From assembly GCA_034509755.1 (NCBI GenBank), contig CM067555.1, positions 4,286,142-4,350,141 of the forward strand: DNA of 64,000 nt. The letters are read 5' to 3'. This document shows positions 11,471 to 21,317 of this stretch, in pieces (position 1 is the first letter of the stretch; the number at the start of each line of letters is the position of its first letter). Origin of the DNA: Anisodus tanguticus. Taxonomy: Eukaryota > Streptophyta > Magnoliopsida > Solanales > Solanaceae. Under the pieces are notes generated by a model. The model was not told the origin of the DNA. It did not search any database and was given only the letters and a program-made list of their open reading frames with translations. Position numbers and translations under genes: made by a program.

Positions 11471-11786
11471 AGTAAATTGTATGTTGTATACTTGATGAAG
11501 TTTTTATATCTTCAAATCAAGTACCCAAATGAGTAGAAAGTTATGAAAACTTTAATCTCAACCGGAGTAGAAAATCCGAAGATTTTAGTCTCCAAACAAC
11601 ATATAAGTTCGTTACACCGAAACAACAAACACCTTTTTTTTTCCCCCAGTAAATTGTATGTTGTATACTTGATGAAGTTTTTATATCTTCAAATCAAGTA
11701 CCCAACGGAGTAGAAAGTTATGGAAACTTTAATCTCAACCGGAGTAGAAAATCCGAAGATTTTAGTCTCTAACAACATACACTTTT
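11471..11786 (-). repeat. tandem duplication in the copia leader (~138-bp unit, 177-bp offset)
   Basis: The block starting agtaaattgtatgttgtata at 11471 recurs at 11648 with few differences, including the words cttgatgaagtttttatatc and ccggagtagaaaatccgaag. Both copies lie between gag and the 5' LTR, in the untranslated leader on the coding strand. Confidence 0.85.
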
Positions 11787-11843
11787 TTTTTTCCGACAAC
11801 GTTCTGTAATTGTTAAACAAGAACAAATGAACACAGAAATAAT

Positions 11844-11859
11844 GATTAAATTCCTTAAG
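11844..11859 (-). promoter_or_regulatory. primer-binding position with 16-nt complement to the LTR
   Basis: Two bases inside the 5' LTR, where the tRNA primer-binding site should lie, the coding strand reads CTTAAGGAATTTAATC. This is no tRNA 3' complement I recognise. It is the perfect reverse complement of GATTAAATTCCTTAAG inside both LTRs (plus-strand 11996-12011 and 6427-6442). See findings. Confidence 0.5.
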
Positions 11860-11861
11860 CT

Positions 11862-12351
11862 TGTTGTAGTGCCCGTGTTCAAAAAATCGGGAAAAAACGA
11901 AACCAAACGGAAAGACAAAAACCGAAAAAAACGTAAAGCGGAAAAATAATACGAAGTAAGAAAATATCCGAGACCACGAGAATTCACTGTGTGTCCTTAA
12001 GGAATTTAATCCCCTCACTGTACCCGAGGTTATGGATTACTTCCTCCCGGGATAAAACGGATATACCGTCGCGAGAGAGTAGCGGTACGTCAAACGCCTT
12101 CGACTTCGACGAACTCAAAGTTGGCAACGAAACACAAGTAAGACTCGATAGTTTTATTTGTGAAAAAGAATGCGAGAATTTCGGATGCAGAAATTTTTGG
12201 TTTTTTGGTATCTTTAAAATGAGGCATTGCCTTAGTTTATATAGCCTTGAAGGTGCCTCTTCGGAATAGGTTGGTGACTGTTCGGAAAGGTTGCCTTCCA
12301 TTTCTCATTCACACCAACTTGGCTAGTTTTATTCATTAACTAGCTTTAACA
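11862..12351 (-). repeat. 5' LTR of the copia element
   Basis: Same TG..CA ends as the left LTR, followed at once by the TSD AGAAG. On the minus strand a TATA box (CTATATAAAC, plus-strand about 12235-12242) is in the right place for the element's promoter. Confidence 0.9.
12235..12242 (-). promoter_or_regulatory. TATA box in copia 5' LTR
   Basis: The coding strand reads GGCTATATAAACTAAGG about 110 nt into the LTR. This is a consensus TATA element that would place the transcript start near plus-strand 12205-12210. Confidence 0.5.
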
Positions 12352-12790
12352 AGAAGCATATTAAGGCTAGAATTGCTAGTATCCAGAAATCTGGATCTTA
12401 TTCTACAAGCAATTTTCTTTTAGATCTAGAAGAGAAACTAACTATGGAGTTCAATGAAATCCTTATGATGAAGGTAGAATTCTGAAAGTTGAAATCTAGG
12501 ATCAATTAGCTAGTAGAGAGTGATGCTAACACTAATTTCTTTCACACTAGCACTCTCAATAGAAGGAGGAAGAATAGAATCCTAGATCTTAGGAAGGATA
12601 CTGAAGACTGGATTTATGATCAGGCTACCATAGACATGGAAATCCAAACCTTTTATGCTCAGCTTTACTCTTCTCAGCACACCTCCTCGGCTAGAATAAG
12701 TGATATTCCTAACCCTAGTAGCATTGTCCTCACTCAAGACGCCGGGGATGCCTTGGGGTCATCTTTAAGAGATAGTGAGATCTTTCTTAT
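12352..12790 (+). pseudogene. LINE linker region between endonuclease and RT
   Basis: After the copia TSD, the LINE frame resumes with KARIASIQKSGSYSTSNFLL, EEKLTMEFNEIL, KSRIN(stop)LVESDANTNFFH and NRRRKNRILDLRKD. This is the conserved segment that precedes RT in plant L1-like elements (consensus around KSR..WL..GD.NT.FFH). Stops are present in place of conserved tryptophans. Confidence 0.75.
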
Positions 12791-13010
12791 CTGAATCTTA
12801 AGGACAGGACCCTACCCTATTCTCGAACCCTCTGCCGAGCTCTACCCTGCCCGCATTTCCTTGTGTTTTGAAGAGGAAAAAAAATCTCTCTACCTGCTGC
12901 CAACAGTCTTTCTTCGGAATTATCTGAACGGATCGATCCTCGAGCAAATGCAATGCGACATCCAGGCAAAAAAGGATAAAGCAAACCCTTTTTTCTTTCA
13001 AGCCCAAAAA
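12791..13010. other. foreign-looking block inside the LINE, possible organellar DNA
   Basis: About 220 bp with clearly higher GC than its surroundings interrupts the LINE between the DSEI and GLDGLHP regions, replacing the expected pre-RT peptide. It shows no LINE coding similarity, no terminal repeats and no TSD that I can see. Its style (ggacaggaccctaccctatt, cggaattatctgaacggatc) resembles plant mitochondrial intergenic DNA, but that is an impression only. Confidence 0.35.
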
Positions 13011-13938
13011 AGTTCATGGGCTTGATGGATTGCACCCAATTTTCTATCAGAAATACTGGGACAATGTGAAGGTCCATGTCACCACTTTTTGCCATAACTC
13101 ATTCACTAGCTCCAAGATGGACCAGAGGTAAACAAAACCTACCTCTGTCTCATCTCCAAAACACAAAATACTACTACCATCCTCAGAAACTTCAGACCTA
13201 TTGACCTATGTAACACCATGTACAAGTTGGATACGAAGATCATTGTCCTCAAGATTAAGTCTTTCCTTCCTAGCAATATAGGCCCCAGTCAAGCCAGTTT
13301 CCTTTCTAATAGGAGGGCCTCATATAATGCTATCATAGTTCAGAAACACATCACCCATTTCAAGAAAATAACTGGGAAAAATCAAAACATGATCCTTGAG
13401 ATTGATTTAGAAAAGGCCTTTGACAGAATAAAACAGTCCTTCATAAAAGAAATGCTGACTTTTTTTGGATTTCCTGAAAATCTGAAGAAACTCATTCTCT
13501 CATACATTAGCTCTAGCTCCATCTCTATCCTTGGTAATGGTAGTCAAACTCCTCATTTCCATCCCACTAGAGGAATCAGGCAAGAGGACCCCATGTCACC
13601 CTATATTTTCATACTTTATATGAATATATTGTCTAGATTGATTGACCATGAAGTAGACAACCATAACCGGAAGCTTGTTAGTATTAGCAGAGGAGGTCCA
13701 AAAATCTCTCATATATTCTTTGCAGATGACCTCACTCTGTTTGCTAAAGACAATGCTCAAAACTGTAATACCATCCTTAGAACCCTTGAGCTCTTCGGTT
13801 CCAAATCTGGCTAGAAGATTAAATTTCTGAAATCTAGAGTAGTGTTCTCCAATAACACAACCAATAAAAGGAAAACAGAGCTGGCACACTTACTGGGTAT
13901 CAAGCTCAATGATTCTTTTGAAGAATACCTAGGTTTCC
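13011..13938 (+). pseudogene. LINE reverse transcriptase
   Basis: GLDGLHPIFYQKYW opens the RT region, followed by a broken NFRPIDLCNTMYK block. The 198-residue frame 13218-13814 contains FLSNRRASYNAIIVQKHITH, ILEIDLEKAFDRI (first catalytic D), the GIRQEDPMSPYIFILYMNIL block (GIRQGDP with D and S conserved) and the catalytic box HIFFADDLTLFAK. The following YLGFP motif is out of frame. The RT active-site residues survive, but the protein lacks its start and its 3' half. Confidence 0.88.
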
Positions 13939-14399
13939 CCAATGCTTTGCAATCAATATAAATTTTGGGCTATTTTTTTGCAATATAAGTGAGTAAATTG
14001 TATAGTCATTGGCACAAATGCTTTTATTTTGGGTTGGTGTTTAATTTTTACCCCTCACATCTAAATATTTTAATTTTTATCCTTCCATACTTTAAGTCAA
14101 TAATATTAGAACGAAATTACCCCTATCTCACATAGCTTAGTGTTCTTCTTCAATTCATCTTTCTTCCCAATTTTATCTTTCTCTTAGGTTACAAAACTAA
14201 CCCACTTCAACTTGGTTGGTTCTAAATGATTTCCAGATATCTTTCTCTTGATGAAGACAGAACATTTGATGAATTCTTTGAGAAATTGAAGGTGATGGAA
14301 GAAGGAAGATGAAGACAGAGAGAGATGACGACGAAGAACAAAAAAAGATACCTTGGATATTTTTTGTTCCATTTCCATGGTCACCAATTGAAGCTGAAA
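13939..14399. other. non-coding repeat sequence left of the copia LTR
   Basis: The LINE ends abruptly at about 13938. The sequence after it includes ggtgtttaatttttacccct, the inverse of the gggcaaaaattaaagacca words seen at 2512 and 21180, so it belongs at least partly to that dispersed family. No gene was recognised. The minus-strand open frame at 14184-14387 has no recognisable domain. Confidence 0.4.
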
Positions 14400-15000
14400 A
14401 AAATAAAATGGAGAATTGGTGCAGATATTTCGATAATTAGATATGTATTATAAGTCAACATAAAAACACAAAAGAAACTTTGAAATATATATCAACTGTT
14501 ATAAATTAATAAAAGACTGCTATGTAAACTAAAGGAAATAAGATTGAAACAGAAAACTTAAACAAAGAACAAAGCAATCGAAAGCTCGGAACTTCATTGC
14601 GCCGTGGTATGGAGGCCACAACCTTAGAAGTGATTACACTGTGATGAGTGCTATCAATTGACCGGTGTCACCCCCCAATATTACACAACACTCTACTAAC
14701 TTTGCACCCGGAAAGTAGAGTTGAAACTTGACAAGATCTGCCCGGAAATGAAGGAATTTCTGAAAAATTGTATATCCAAATGAGCACAAAGGAGCTCTAT
14801 TTAAAGGTTCAAATGCTATGAATTTTCTGACTTTAAAACATGAAGTAAAGACCATTAAAATTGGATAAAAAACTAACCAAATCAGTTACACAAATAAATG
14901 TTTTAAAAGCTATTTACTCCAGGTTTTAAAGGCTATATTTTTACTAGTTTTGAAAAAACTACTTTTTATTAGTTTTGAGCCTTTGGTTTTTTTTCCAACA
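14400..15000 (-). repeat. 3' LTR of the left copia element
   Basis: The LTR start is fixed by the adjacent polypurine tract: the coding strand reads TTTGTGGGGGAT then TGTTGGAAAA. A TATA-like CCTTTAAATAGAGC lies near plus-strand 14795-14808. The outer end cannot be fixed because the matching 5' LTR is missing; 14400 is an estimate. Confidence 0.6.
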
Positions 15001-15652
15001 ATCCCCCACAAAGTAAATTTTTAAAAGACTCAAAGCAAAATAGATATTTTCGGGCAGACTCTTTAAAGTATGACACTTAAGCACATAGTATCCGAAGATT
15101 TGAACTAATACATAGTGAAATGAGGCAATTTCCTATCTAGCTAAGTGAACAAATCTTGAACTTGCTGGAGTCGAGGAAAATCTCAATCTAGCTAAGAGAA
15201 CGAGTTTTGAACTTGCTAGATTAAGAGTTGTCAACCCGATAACACGCATCATACTTTGTCTTGTGCAAGTTTCGCGATAGTTTTTTTCCTTTTTCAATAA
15301 TTTTGGCCAATCCTTGGGACCTTATGAGTGTATCAGAAAGATTACCCATTATCTTTCATAGAAAAAGGCCAAACCTTCCTAGTCACGTAGGTGATCCATT
15401 ATGTCCATCTCAACACGAACCACCTTACGCATAGGGATATGAATCATTAAGCGTTTATAACTCAACTTTTACACCAATCGGTGATTTCTTCAAATTCTTA
15501 CCGCAGCAAGGATCGCTTCGGTGAATCCTTCAAGTCCTTACTGCAACAAGAACCACCCTATACATAGGGCTATGGACTCATTAAGAGTAAAGCTCATCCT
15601 AACTTGTGTACATTTAGTTGCGCCATAGGGATGATCAAATTGCACACAATTC

Positions 15653-16334
15653 TCAAGAAGTGGGTTTAAGACCCATCCCCCTCGACGTTTCTAGGATCAT
15701 TCTTCTGTTGAGTCCTTTTGTCAATGGATCTGCCAAATTGGTCTCAGATCTCACGTACTCCATTGAAAGCATGCCATTTTCAATCAATTGTCTCACATTT
15801 TCATGTCTGATGTGAATATGCCTTTTCTTGCCGTTGTATACTTTATTCTTAGCAACACATATAGCGGCCTGCGAATCACATAGTAGAGAGACATGAGGGG
15901 TTAGATTCCCCCACAATGGTACATCTCCCAGTAAGTTTCTCAACCACTCAGCTTCTTAACCTGCAAGATCAAGTGCTATAAATTCCGACTCTATAGTCAA
16001 ATCTAGCTATGCATGTTTGTTTAGCAGATTTCCAAGAAATTGCACCACCACCCATTGTGAATACATATCCACTAGCGGAGCTTACCTCATCATTATCGGT
16101 TACCCAGTTGGCATCACAATATCCCTCCAACACTGCGGGATATCTAACATAACTCAAATTCCAGTCCATGGTACCTTTCAAGTACCTCAATAAATGCTTA
16201 AGGGCATTCCAATGTTGACTATTGAGGTTATGGGTATACCGACTTAGTCTAGTAACTGCATAAGCTATGTCAGGCCGAGTACAATTCATTAAAAACATTA
16301 AACTCCCAATTATTTTAGCATACTCAGTTTGCAA
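15653..16334 (-). pseudogene. copia RNase H domain (left element)
   Basis: Frame 15969-16334 has SLMFLMNCTRPDIAYAVTRL, the LKHLLRYLKGTMDWNLSY block, YCDANW (catalytic D), SASGYVFTMGGGAISWKS and QTCIAR. Frame 15653-15943 continues with LCDSQAAICVAKN, KKRHIHIRHENVRQL, EYVRSETNLADPLTKGLN and MGLKP. A stop lies near 15958 and a frameshift just before it disrupts the STxEAE box. Confidence 0.85.
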
Positions 16335-17060
16335 ACACTTACTTCGGTATTTTTGCTAAGTGAGATAAATGCATCATATGGAGTTCTTACTGGACTTACA
16401 TCAAAACTGTTGAACTTTTTAAGTACCTTCTCCAAATAGTGTGATTGTGACAAAGTGAATTTATTATCTTTCCGGATGACTTTCACACCCAAGATGACGT
16501 ACACTTCACCCATATCCTTCATTTCAAAACAAGATGATAAAAACTTTTTGGTCTCATTAATAACATTCATATGAGTACCAATCAATAACATATCATCTAC
16601 ATAAAGACATATGATTACATAATCTCAATCAAACATCTTTGAATAAACACATGCATCAGAACCATTTGCAACAAAATCAAATTTAAGGATAGTTTTGTGA
16701 AACGTCTCATATCATTGTTTAGGAGCTTGCTTGAGTCCATAAAGAGACTTTTTAAGTCTACACACCTTGTGTTCTTGTCCGGGAATAACAAATCCCGGAA
16801 GTTGCTCCATATATATCTCCTCTTCTAAATCACCATTCAAAAATGCCATTTTTACATCCATTTGATGTACAATTAAGTTCCTTATAGAAGTCAAGGCAAA
16901 TAAAGCACGAATTGTTGCAATTTTTGTTACAGGATAATATATATAAAAGAAGTTAATGCCAAATTTTTGCGTAAATCCTTTTACCACTAATATTGATTTA
17001 AACTTTTCAATGGTACCATCGGTTCGGAGTTTCCTTTTAAAATTCATTTGCAACCTATGG
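16310..17060 (-). pseudogene. copia reverse transcriptase (left element)
   Basis: Frame 16712-17053 has FKRKLRTDGTIEKFKSILVV, FTQKFGINFFYIYYPVTKIA, HQMDVKMAFLNGDLEEEIYM and the CRLKKSLYGLKQAPKQ segment. The catalytic DD box region lies in the broken stretch 16590-16700, followed in 16310-16591 by FEMKDMGEVYVILGVKVIR, SQSHYLEKVLKKF and PVRTPYD. Multiple frame changes make it inactive. Confidence 0.85.
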
Positions 17061-17172
17061 GTTTACAATCATTTGGCAAGTCTACTAATTCCCAAGTTTT
17101 ATTAGTGGTTATCGATTCCAATTCATTGTTAATAGCATCTTTCCAGAAATTAGCATCTATGAATTTTACCGC

Positions 17173-18068
17173 TTATTCATAAGTTTTAGGGTCCGCTTCA
17201 ATCATAAACATATTAGTGATTTCTTCACTAACTTTATTCAAATCATCAACATCAGTTAAAAATGAAGTTAAAAAATCAGGACCAAAACTAGTTTCTATTC
17301 TTTGTCTTTTACTTCTTCGCAATTCATTTTCTACATGTATATCATTAAGTAAAGACGATGAATATGAATATGCAACAATTGAAGAGGGAATATCAAGCGA
17401 AACAACATTCTTTAATGGAAAAGTATTTTTAAAGAATTTAGCATCTCTAGATTCCCACATGGATTTATCATTCAAACACATAAATCTATACGCTGCACTA
17501 TTTTCAGCGTATCCCACAAAAATAACATCAAAAGTTTTAGCCCCAATATTCTCACGTTTGAAGGAAGGTAAACCAACCTTTGCGAGACACCCCCACATTT
17601 TCAAATATTTCAAGTTTGGGGCATATCCCTTCCAAAGTTCAAAAGGAGTTTTCTCTAAATGTTTATTGGGTACTCTATTGAGAATATAATTTCCCGATAA
17701 TACAGCTTCACCCCACATATTATTCAGAAGTCCGGAACTTAAAAGCATATCATTCATCATTTCTTTTAACGTACTATTTTTCCTTTCCGCAATCCCATTT
17801 TATTGTGGGGTATAAGGGGCTGTGAATTTGTACCATACTCACCACCCTTGTCAGACCTAAATCGTGTGATTTTTCGGTCCAACTGATTTTCCACTTCCGC
17901 TTTATAAATGAGAAACATTTTTTCCGCTTCATCCTTTGATTTCAATAGAAAAACTCGAGTGTATCTAGAGTAATCATCTACGAAGGTTATATAATATCTT
18001 TTATCTCCTTTACTTTCCGTATTCTTGAAATCAGCTAAGTCAGAATGAATTAATTCAAGCAATTCCAT
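17173..18068 (-). pseudogene. copia integrase (left element)
   Basis: Frame 17766-18068 has HSDLADFKNTESKGDKRYYI, TFVDDYSRYTRVFLLKSKDE and FRSDKGGEYGT. The last catalytic region, GLRKGKIVR, is distorted from the usual N-G-xAERKNR. Frame 17173-17760 continues with LNRVPNKHLEKTPFELWKGY, LKMWGCLAKVGLPSFKRENI and RRSKRQRIETSFGPDFLT, the linker that leads into RT. Confidence 0.85.
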
Positions 18069-18147
18069 TTATCTTTTAGTCACTAATTTAAAAGTCTTTT
18101 TATGGTGTTTAGCCTCAACACAAATTTCACATTTGTTCGGCTCATCA

Positions 18148-18842
18148 TCAATCATATTTAGGAATTAAGGACATTTCTTTTAGTCTCTTAATTGAATTAA
18201 CATTCACATATCCTAATCTTCCATGCCATAAATTAAAAGACTCAGTGACGTAAGCAGAAGAAGATTCATTATTTATTTCAGCATCAAGCACAAAAAGGTT
18301 GGAGCCCAGATACCCCTTGCCCACAAATTCCCCATTCCTCGTAAGTACTACTTTGTTAGCCTCCATTACTATTTTTGTTTCGACTTTATTAACTAGTGCT
18401 GTAGAAATTAAATTCTTACGAATGGAGGGGACATACAAGACCTTTTGCAAAAGTAAATTTTTTTCAGAAGTGAGTTTATGAGAAACCTTCCCTTTTTCGA
18501 GTACTTCCGACTTGCTTGAGTTCCCATGTAGACCACTTCTTCGTTCTTGGCCTCTTCGAATTCTATGAGTAAACTTCTATTTGCGCTTGTTGCTGCCAAG
18601 TCAAGAATCCACTCCGAATTGTTGCTAACTATGTTGGCTTCGGAAATCATGGCTGCGATAATGTCCCCTTGTTCAACAACATTAGTTTGTTGGGGTTGGA
18701 TGCCATTGTTATTCCTTTGATTTCCTGGACGTCGTTGGCATTGAAAGGATTTGTGTCCAACCGTCCCACAAGTGTAGCAAATCGGGAGTTGTTTTTCATT
18801 TTTTCCAACCTTCTTGAATGGTTTTCCCCGCTTGTAAAATGT
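18148..18842 (-). pseudogene. copia zinc knuckle, protease remnant, pre-integrase (left element)
   Basis: The reverse complement of about 18842-18740 reads a linker RGKPFKKVGKNEKQLP followed by a complete CCHC knuckle, CYTCGTVGHKSFQC. Next comes SEWILDLAATS, a protease active site in which the usual D-S/T-G-A is degraded to D-L-A-A. Frame 18148-18450 has VLYVPSIRKNLIST, GEFVGKGYLGSNLFVLD and ESFNLWHGRLGYVN, the GAG-pre-integrase block. The upstream gag is absent; another element's protease follows instead. Confidence 0.8.
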
Positions 18843-18845
18843 CTA

Positions 18846-20156
18846 ACATATATTAAGTTCTTAATTAATTTTGGTGCATGTAGGACGTTTTTCAAGTATA
18901 ATGGAGGGTGTGGAGATGGTAGTATTACCTGACCAATACCACGAATTGGAATTTCCTGACCACTGCCGACAATAATATTTTTAATATTGCTCATATTGAA
19001 ATAAGATGAGAGATTACCTTGAGATGCCGTCATGTGTGACGTAGCCCCTGTATTCATGTACCATGACTCGTCTTAAACATTTAGATTCATGTGCTTCATG
19101 GCTTGTTCGATGTCAATGGGCGCATAGCCTACCGAAGATGGTGCCTGAGTCACAAACGCATGTTGGGGACGAGACCCTAGAATTCCGTGTTGGCTAGTTG
19201 AAGGTGGAGGCTTGGCCCACGAAGAAGTAGGGTACAGACATGGCGGGGCAGCTCACTATGGGGCCCAAGCCTACGGTGGGTACTGCCCCCACTGATTACC
19301 GCCACTGCCCGGACTGTACATTGCCGCCGACGGGTTGGCCACCGCCACAGCCTCGTCTCATTCCACCATTATTTTTTCCTTTGTTATTGTTACGGTTTGA
19401 ACACAATTTTTGGCCATTATTTTGATGATTATTATTGCCCCCCGAACCAGAATTTTGGGGCTCCGAATCCGTGGAGAATGAGTTGGTGGAGACGAGAGCA
19501 GTGCCGACGGTGGATGCTCTAGAAGATACCTGTTTTGCCTTCCTTGTTTCCTCGAGAATTAACCTCGAACGAGCCTCATAGAAATGAGGCAATAGATTAC
19601 TTTGTTGAATGAACGTAGCAACTCCATTATACTCTTCATTCAATCCGACAATCAACTGAAGGACTAACCATTGATTTGTCACGGGCGAACCAACGTTGGA
19701 CAATTGGTCCGCAAGCATCTTTAATTCTTGACAATATGATGAGATGTTGGAAAAGTCATCCAATTTAACATTCGTAAATTGGTGTTCAAGATAAACGGCC
19801 CTAGAAATTTTGTTATCTTGAAAAATGTTTTGTAACCGTTTCCATGCCTGTTGAGCCATATAATTGGGTTCCAAGATAGTATGGAGAAGATAATTTGAAA
19901 TTGTGCCATAAATCAATTGAAGCACTATAACATCTAACCGAGACCATAATTTTTTGTCCACCGTAGTGGTATCTGACGGTGACTCGGACGGAAGGATATG
20001 GTCAATCATCTCATAAGCACGACATTGAATTTTGAATAGTTCTGCCCATGAGGTATACTGCCCTTTCTCCATTTTAAGAGTTATGGAGATAAAGCTCTTG
20101 ACGTTATTAACGGCAAGAGCGGGATGAAAGATTTGTTTTTCGACCATAGGTTCCAC
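18846..20156 (-). pseudogene. copia gag and protease (right element, UBN2-type gag)
   Basis: The 286-residue frame 19296-20156 is a gag of the RE1/Retrofit kind. It starts at MEPMVEKQIFHPALAVNNVK and has YTSWAELFKIQCRAYEMIDH, LQLIYGTISNYLLHTIL, AWKRLQNIFQDNKISRAVYL, ELKMLADQLSNVGSPVTNQW and LQLIVGLNEEYNGVATFIQQ, then a Ser/Asn/Gly-rich tail. Beyond a stop, 18846-19057 carries the protease start WYMNTGATSHMTASQGNLS and LKNVLHAPKLIKNLI. The similarity stops at VRHFT, where the left element's zinc-knuckle linker begins. The pol of this element is missing. Confidence 0.85.
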
Positions 20157-20429
20157 TTAGAATCAAAGGAAAAGGGGAAGGAAGTGGTGTTTTGATGGTA
20201 GTGGATGGAAGAAACCTCAATTTTGGGGAAGTCTAACCGAGGGGTAGGGGTTGTAGTAATCGGCTCGAGTTTAGTTGAGTGTTTAGATTTTGAGGAAGTA
20301 TTTAGGTTTAGGGTTTAGGAGTACTAAACTTAGTAGGTGGCTAAAAACAATAGAAAAGAGAGGGAGAATCGGCTAAGGAAAAAAGAAGAAGAGGAGTTTA
20401 GGGCAAAAGATATTTGACTATTGATATCA

Positions 20430-20607
20430 TGTAGGAGAATTAATCCTTTGAGTATTTCATTCTAATGATAACCAATATATACAATATTACAATTCAGTAC
20501 TAATCTAAGTTTACCTAAAATATAAGATGCTAATCTACCTAATTGATGACAAATTGATTTACAATGATAATTATAAGATTATATCTTAATTAGTAGTGAT
20601 TGAAACA
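20430..20607 (-). repeat. 5' LTR of the right copia element (178 bp)
   Basis: On the minus strand it starts TGTTTCAATC and ends TCCTACA. It is followed by TGATATCAATAG, a degenerate version of the initiator-Met tRNA binding site TGGTATCAGAGC. AT-rich, and similar in style to the copia LTR at 54595. Confidence 0.6.
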
Positions 20608-21317
20608 TTTTTTTTTGTTGACGAAGGAACCCGCAGCCGCTACTCTCTCGAGTGCACACAGGGTAAACCCCGAACTGACGTAATAGCCTGCAAACCACGT
20701 CAGCCGATTAACCACACTTGGCAAGCCATGTGTGACTGGCTCAATCAAGAAGGTTTATGCAGGGGAAGAGTTCTAAGTCGGCGAAGGACCTTCCTGCCCA
20801 TAATAAGGTGCTGATTACTGAAATATTGTAGGGTCCAGATGGGAGTTTCTTGGATTTGGAATTGGGGGAGATGATAAGATTGAAGAGTGATTTGCCATTA
20901 CTGTATTCTTTTTTCTTGTAAGAGATAAGCATGTAGTATATATATATATATAGAGCAACTAAACAAAGGAGAGATAGAATAATCTTTACATGGCAGATGC
21001 AACGAAAGTCACCCGCGCAAGTCATCAACTGTGATAAGCGTGAACCCAACGAATTGGGGAAAAAGAAGAAGCAGCAGCATGAAAGCGGACTGTGAGGATT
21101 GTTTTTAGGTAGAAAAGCATTTTGGTTAGAAAATATTCATTAAATGAAACAAAGGGCAAAATATAAAGACCAACTCATATAAAGGGCAAAAATTAAAGAC
21201 CAGATCATTTGAAGAAAAACTGTGCAATTTTTTGAATTATATATTTTTGAAATTTTCTCTGTTTATTTCTGTACTTCAAAGAAATAATAAAACACAGTCC
21301 AAAATCTTCAACAACTT
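20608..21317. other. intergenic DNA with a GC-rich dispersed-repeat-like block
   Basis: 20625-20830 contains a balanced-GC block (gaacccgcagccgctactct, gtgcacacagggtaaacccc) unlike the flanks. It reads like an old SINE or dispersed repeat; I could not identify the family. 20935-20950 is a short (AT)n run. 21125-21210 has two copies of gggcaaa(a)atataaagacca-type words, belonging to the family also seen at 2512. Confidence 0.35.

Larger units (their letters stand above)
6293..12351 (-). mobile_element. Ty1/copia LTR retrotransposon, near full length (6.06 kb)
   Basis: Two LTRs of about 490 bp start TGTTGTAG and end TTTAACA on the plus strand. They flank a minus-strand internal region that reads gag, protease, integrase, RT, RNase H from right to left, which is the copia order. 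The 5-bp direct repeat AGAAG lies at 6288-6292 and again at 12352-12356, an exact target-site duplication inside the LINE. The polypurine tract sits beside the left (3') LTR. Gag motifs and the Ty1/copia RNase H end suggest the Tork lineage. All coding segments carry frameshifts or stops, so it is non-autonomous today. Confidence 0.92.
5781..13938 (+). mobile_element. L1-type LINE, 5' and 3' truncated, split by a copia insertion
   Basis: Plus-strand pieces run in the order expected of a plant L1-type non-LTR retrotransposon: endonuclease C-terminal half (5786-6287), linker upstream of RT (12352-12790), RT (13011-13815) and the YLGFP region after RT (13815-13938). The reading is continuous across the copia element: the LINE text stops at 6292 and resumes at 12357 once one TSD copy is removed. 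The 5' part (ORF1, endonuclease N-terminus) and the 3' tail with poly(A) are missing. Frameshifts, stops and a 220-bp foreign block (12791-13010) show it is dead. Confidence 0.85.
14400..20607 (-). mobile_element. composite of two truncated copia elements
   Basis: Left to right on the plus strand the order is: an LTR of one family (ending TTCCAACA at 15000), its polypurine tract, RNase H, RT, integrase, pre-integrase, protease and zinc knuckle (to about 18842). Then comes the protease and gag of a different copia family (18846-20156) and that family's 178-bp 5' LTR (20430-20607). Both halves are on the minus strand. The right half duplicates the protease function, and its gag (UBN2-type) and LTR do not match the left LTR. 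It is a fusion of two elements rather than one transposed unit. Confidence 0.8.

Noticed and set aside
14184..14387. 67-residue minus-strand frame next to the copia LTR
   Set aside because: No recognisable domain; low-complexity Ser/His/Phe text beside an LTR with undefined end.
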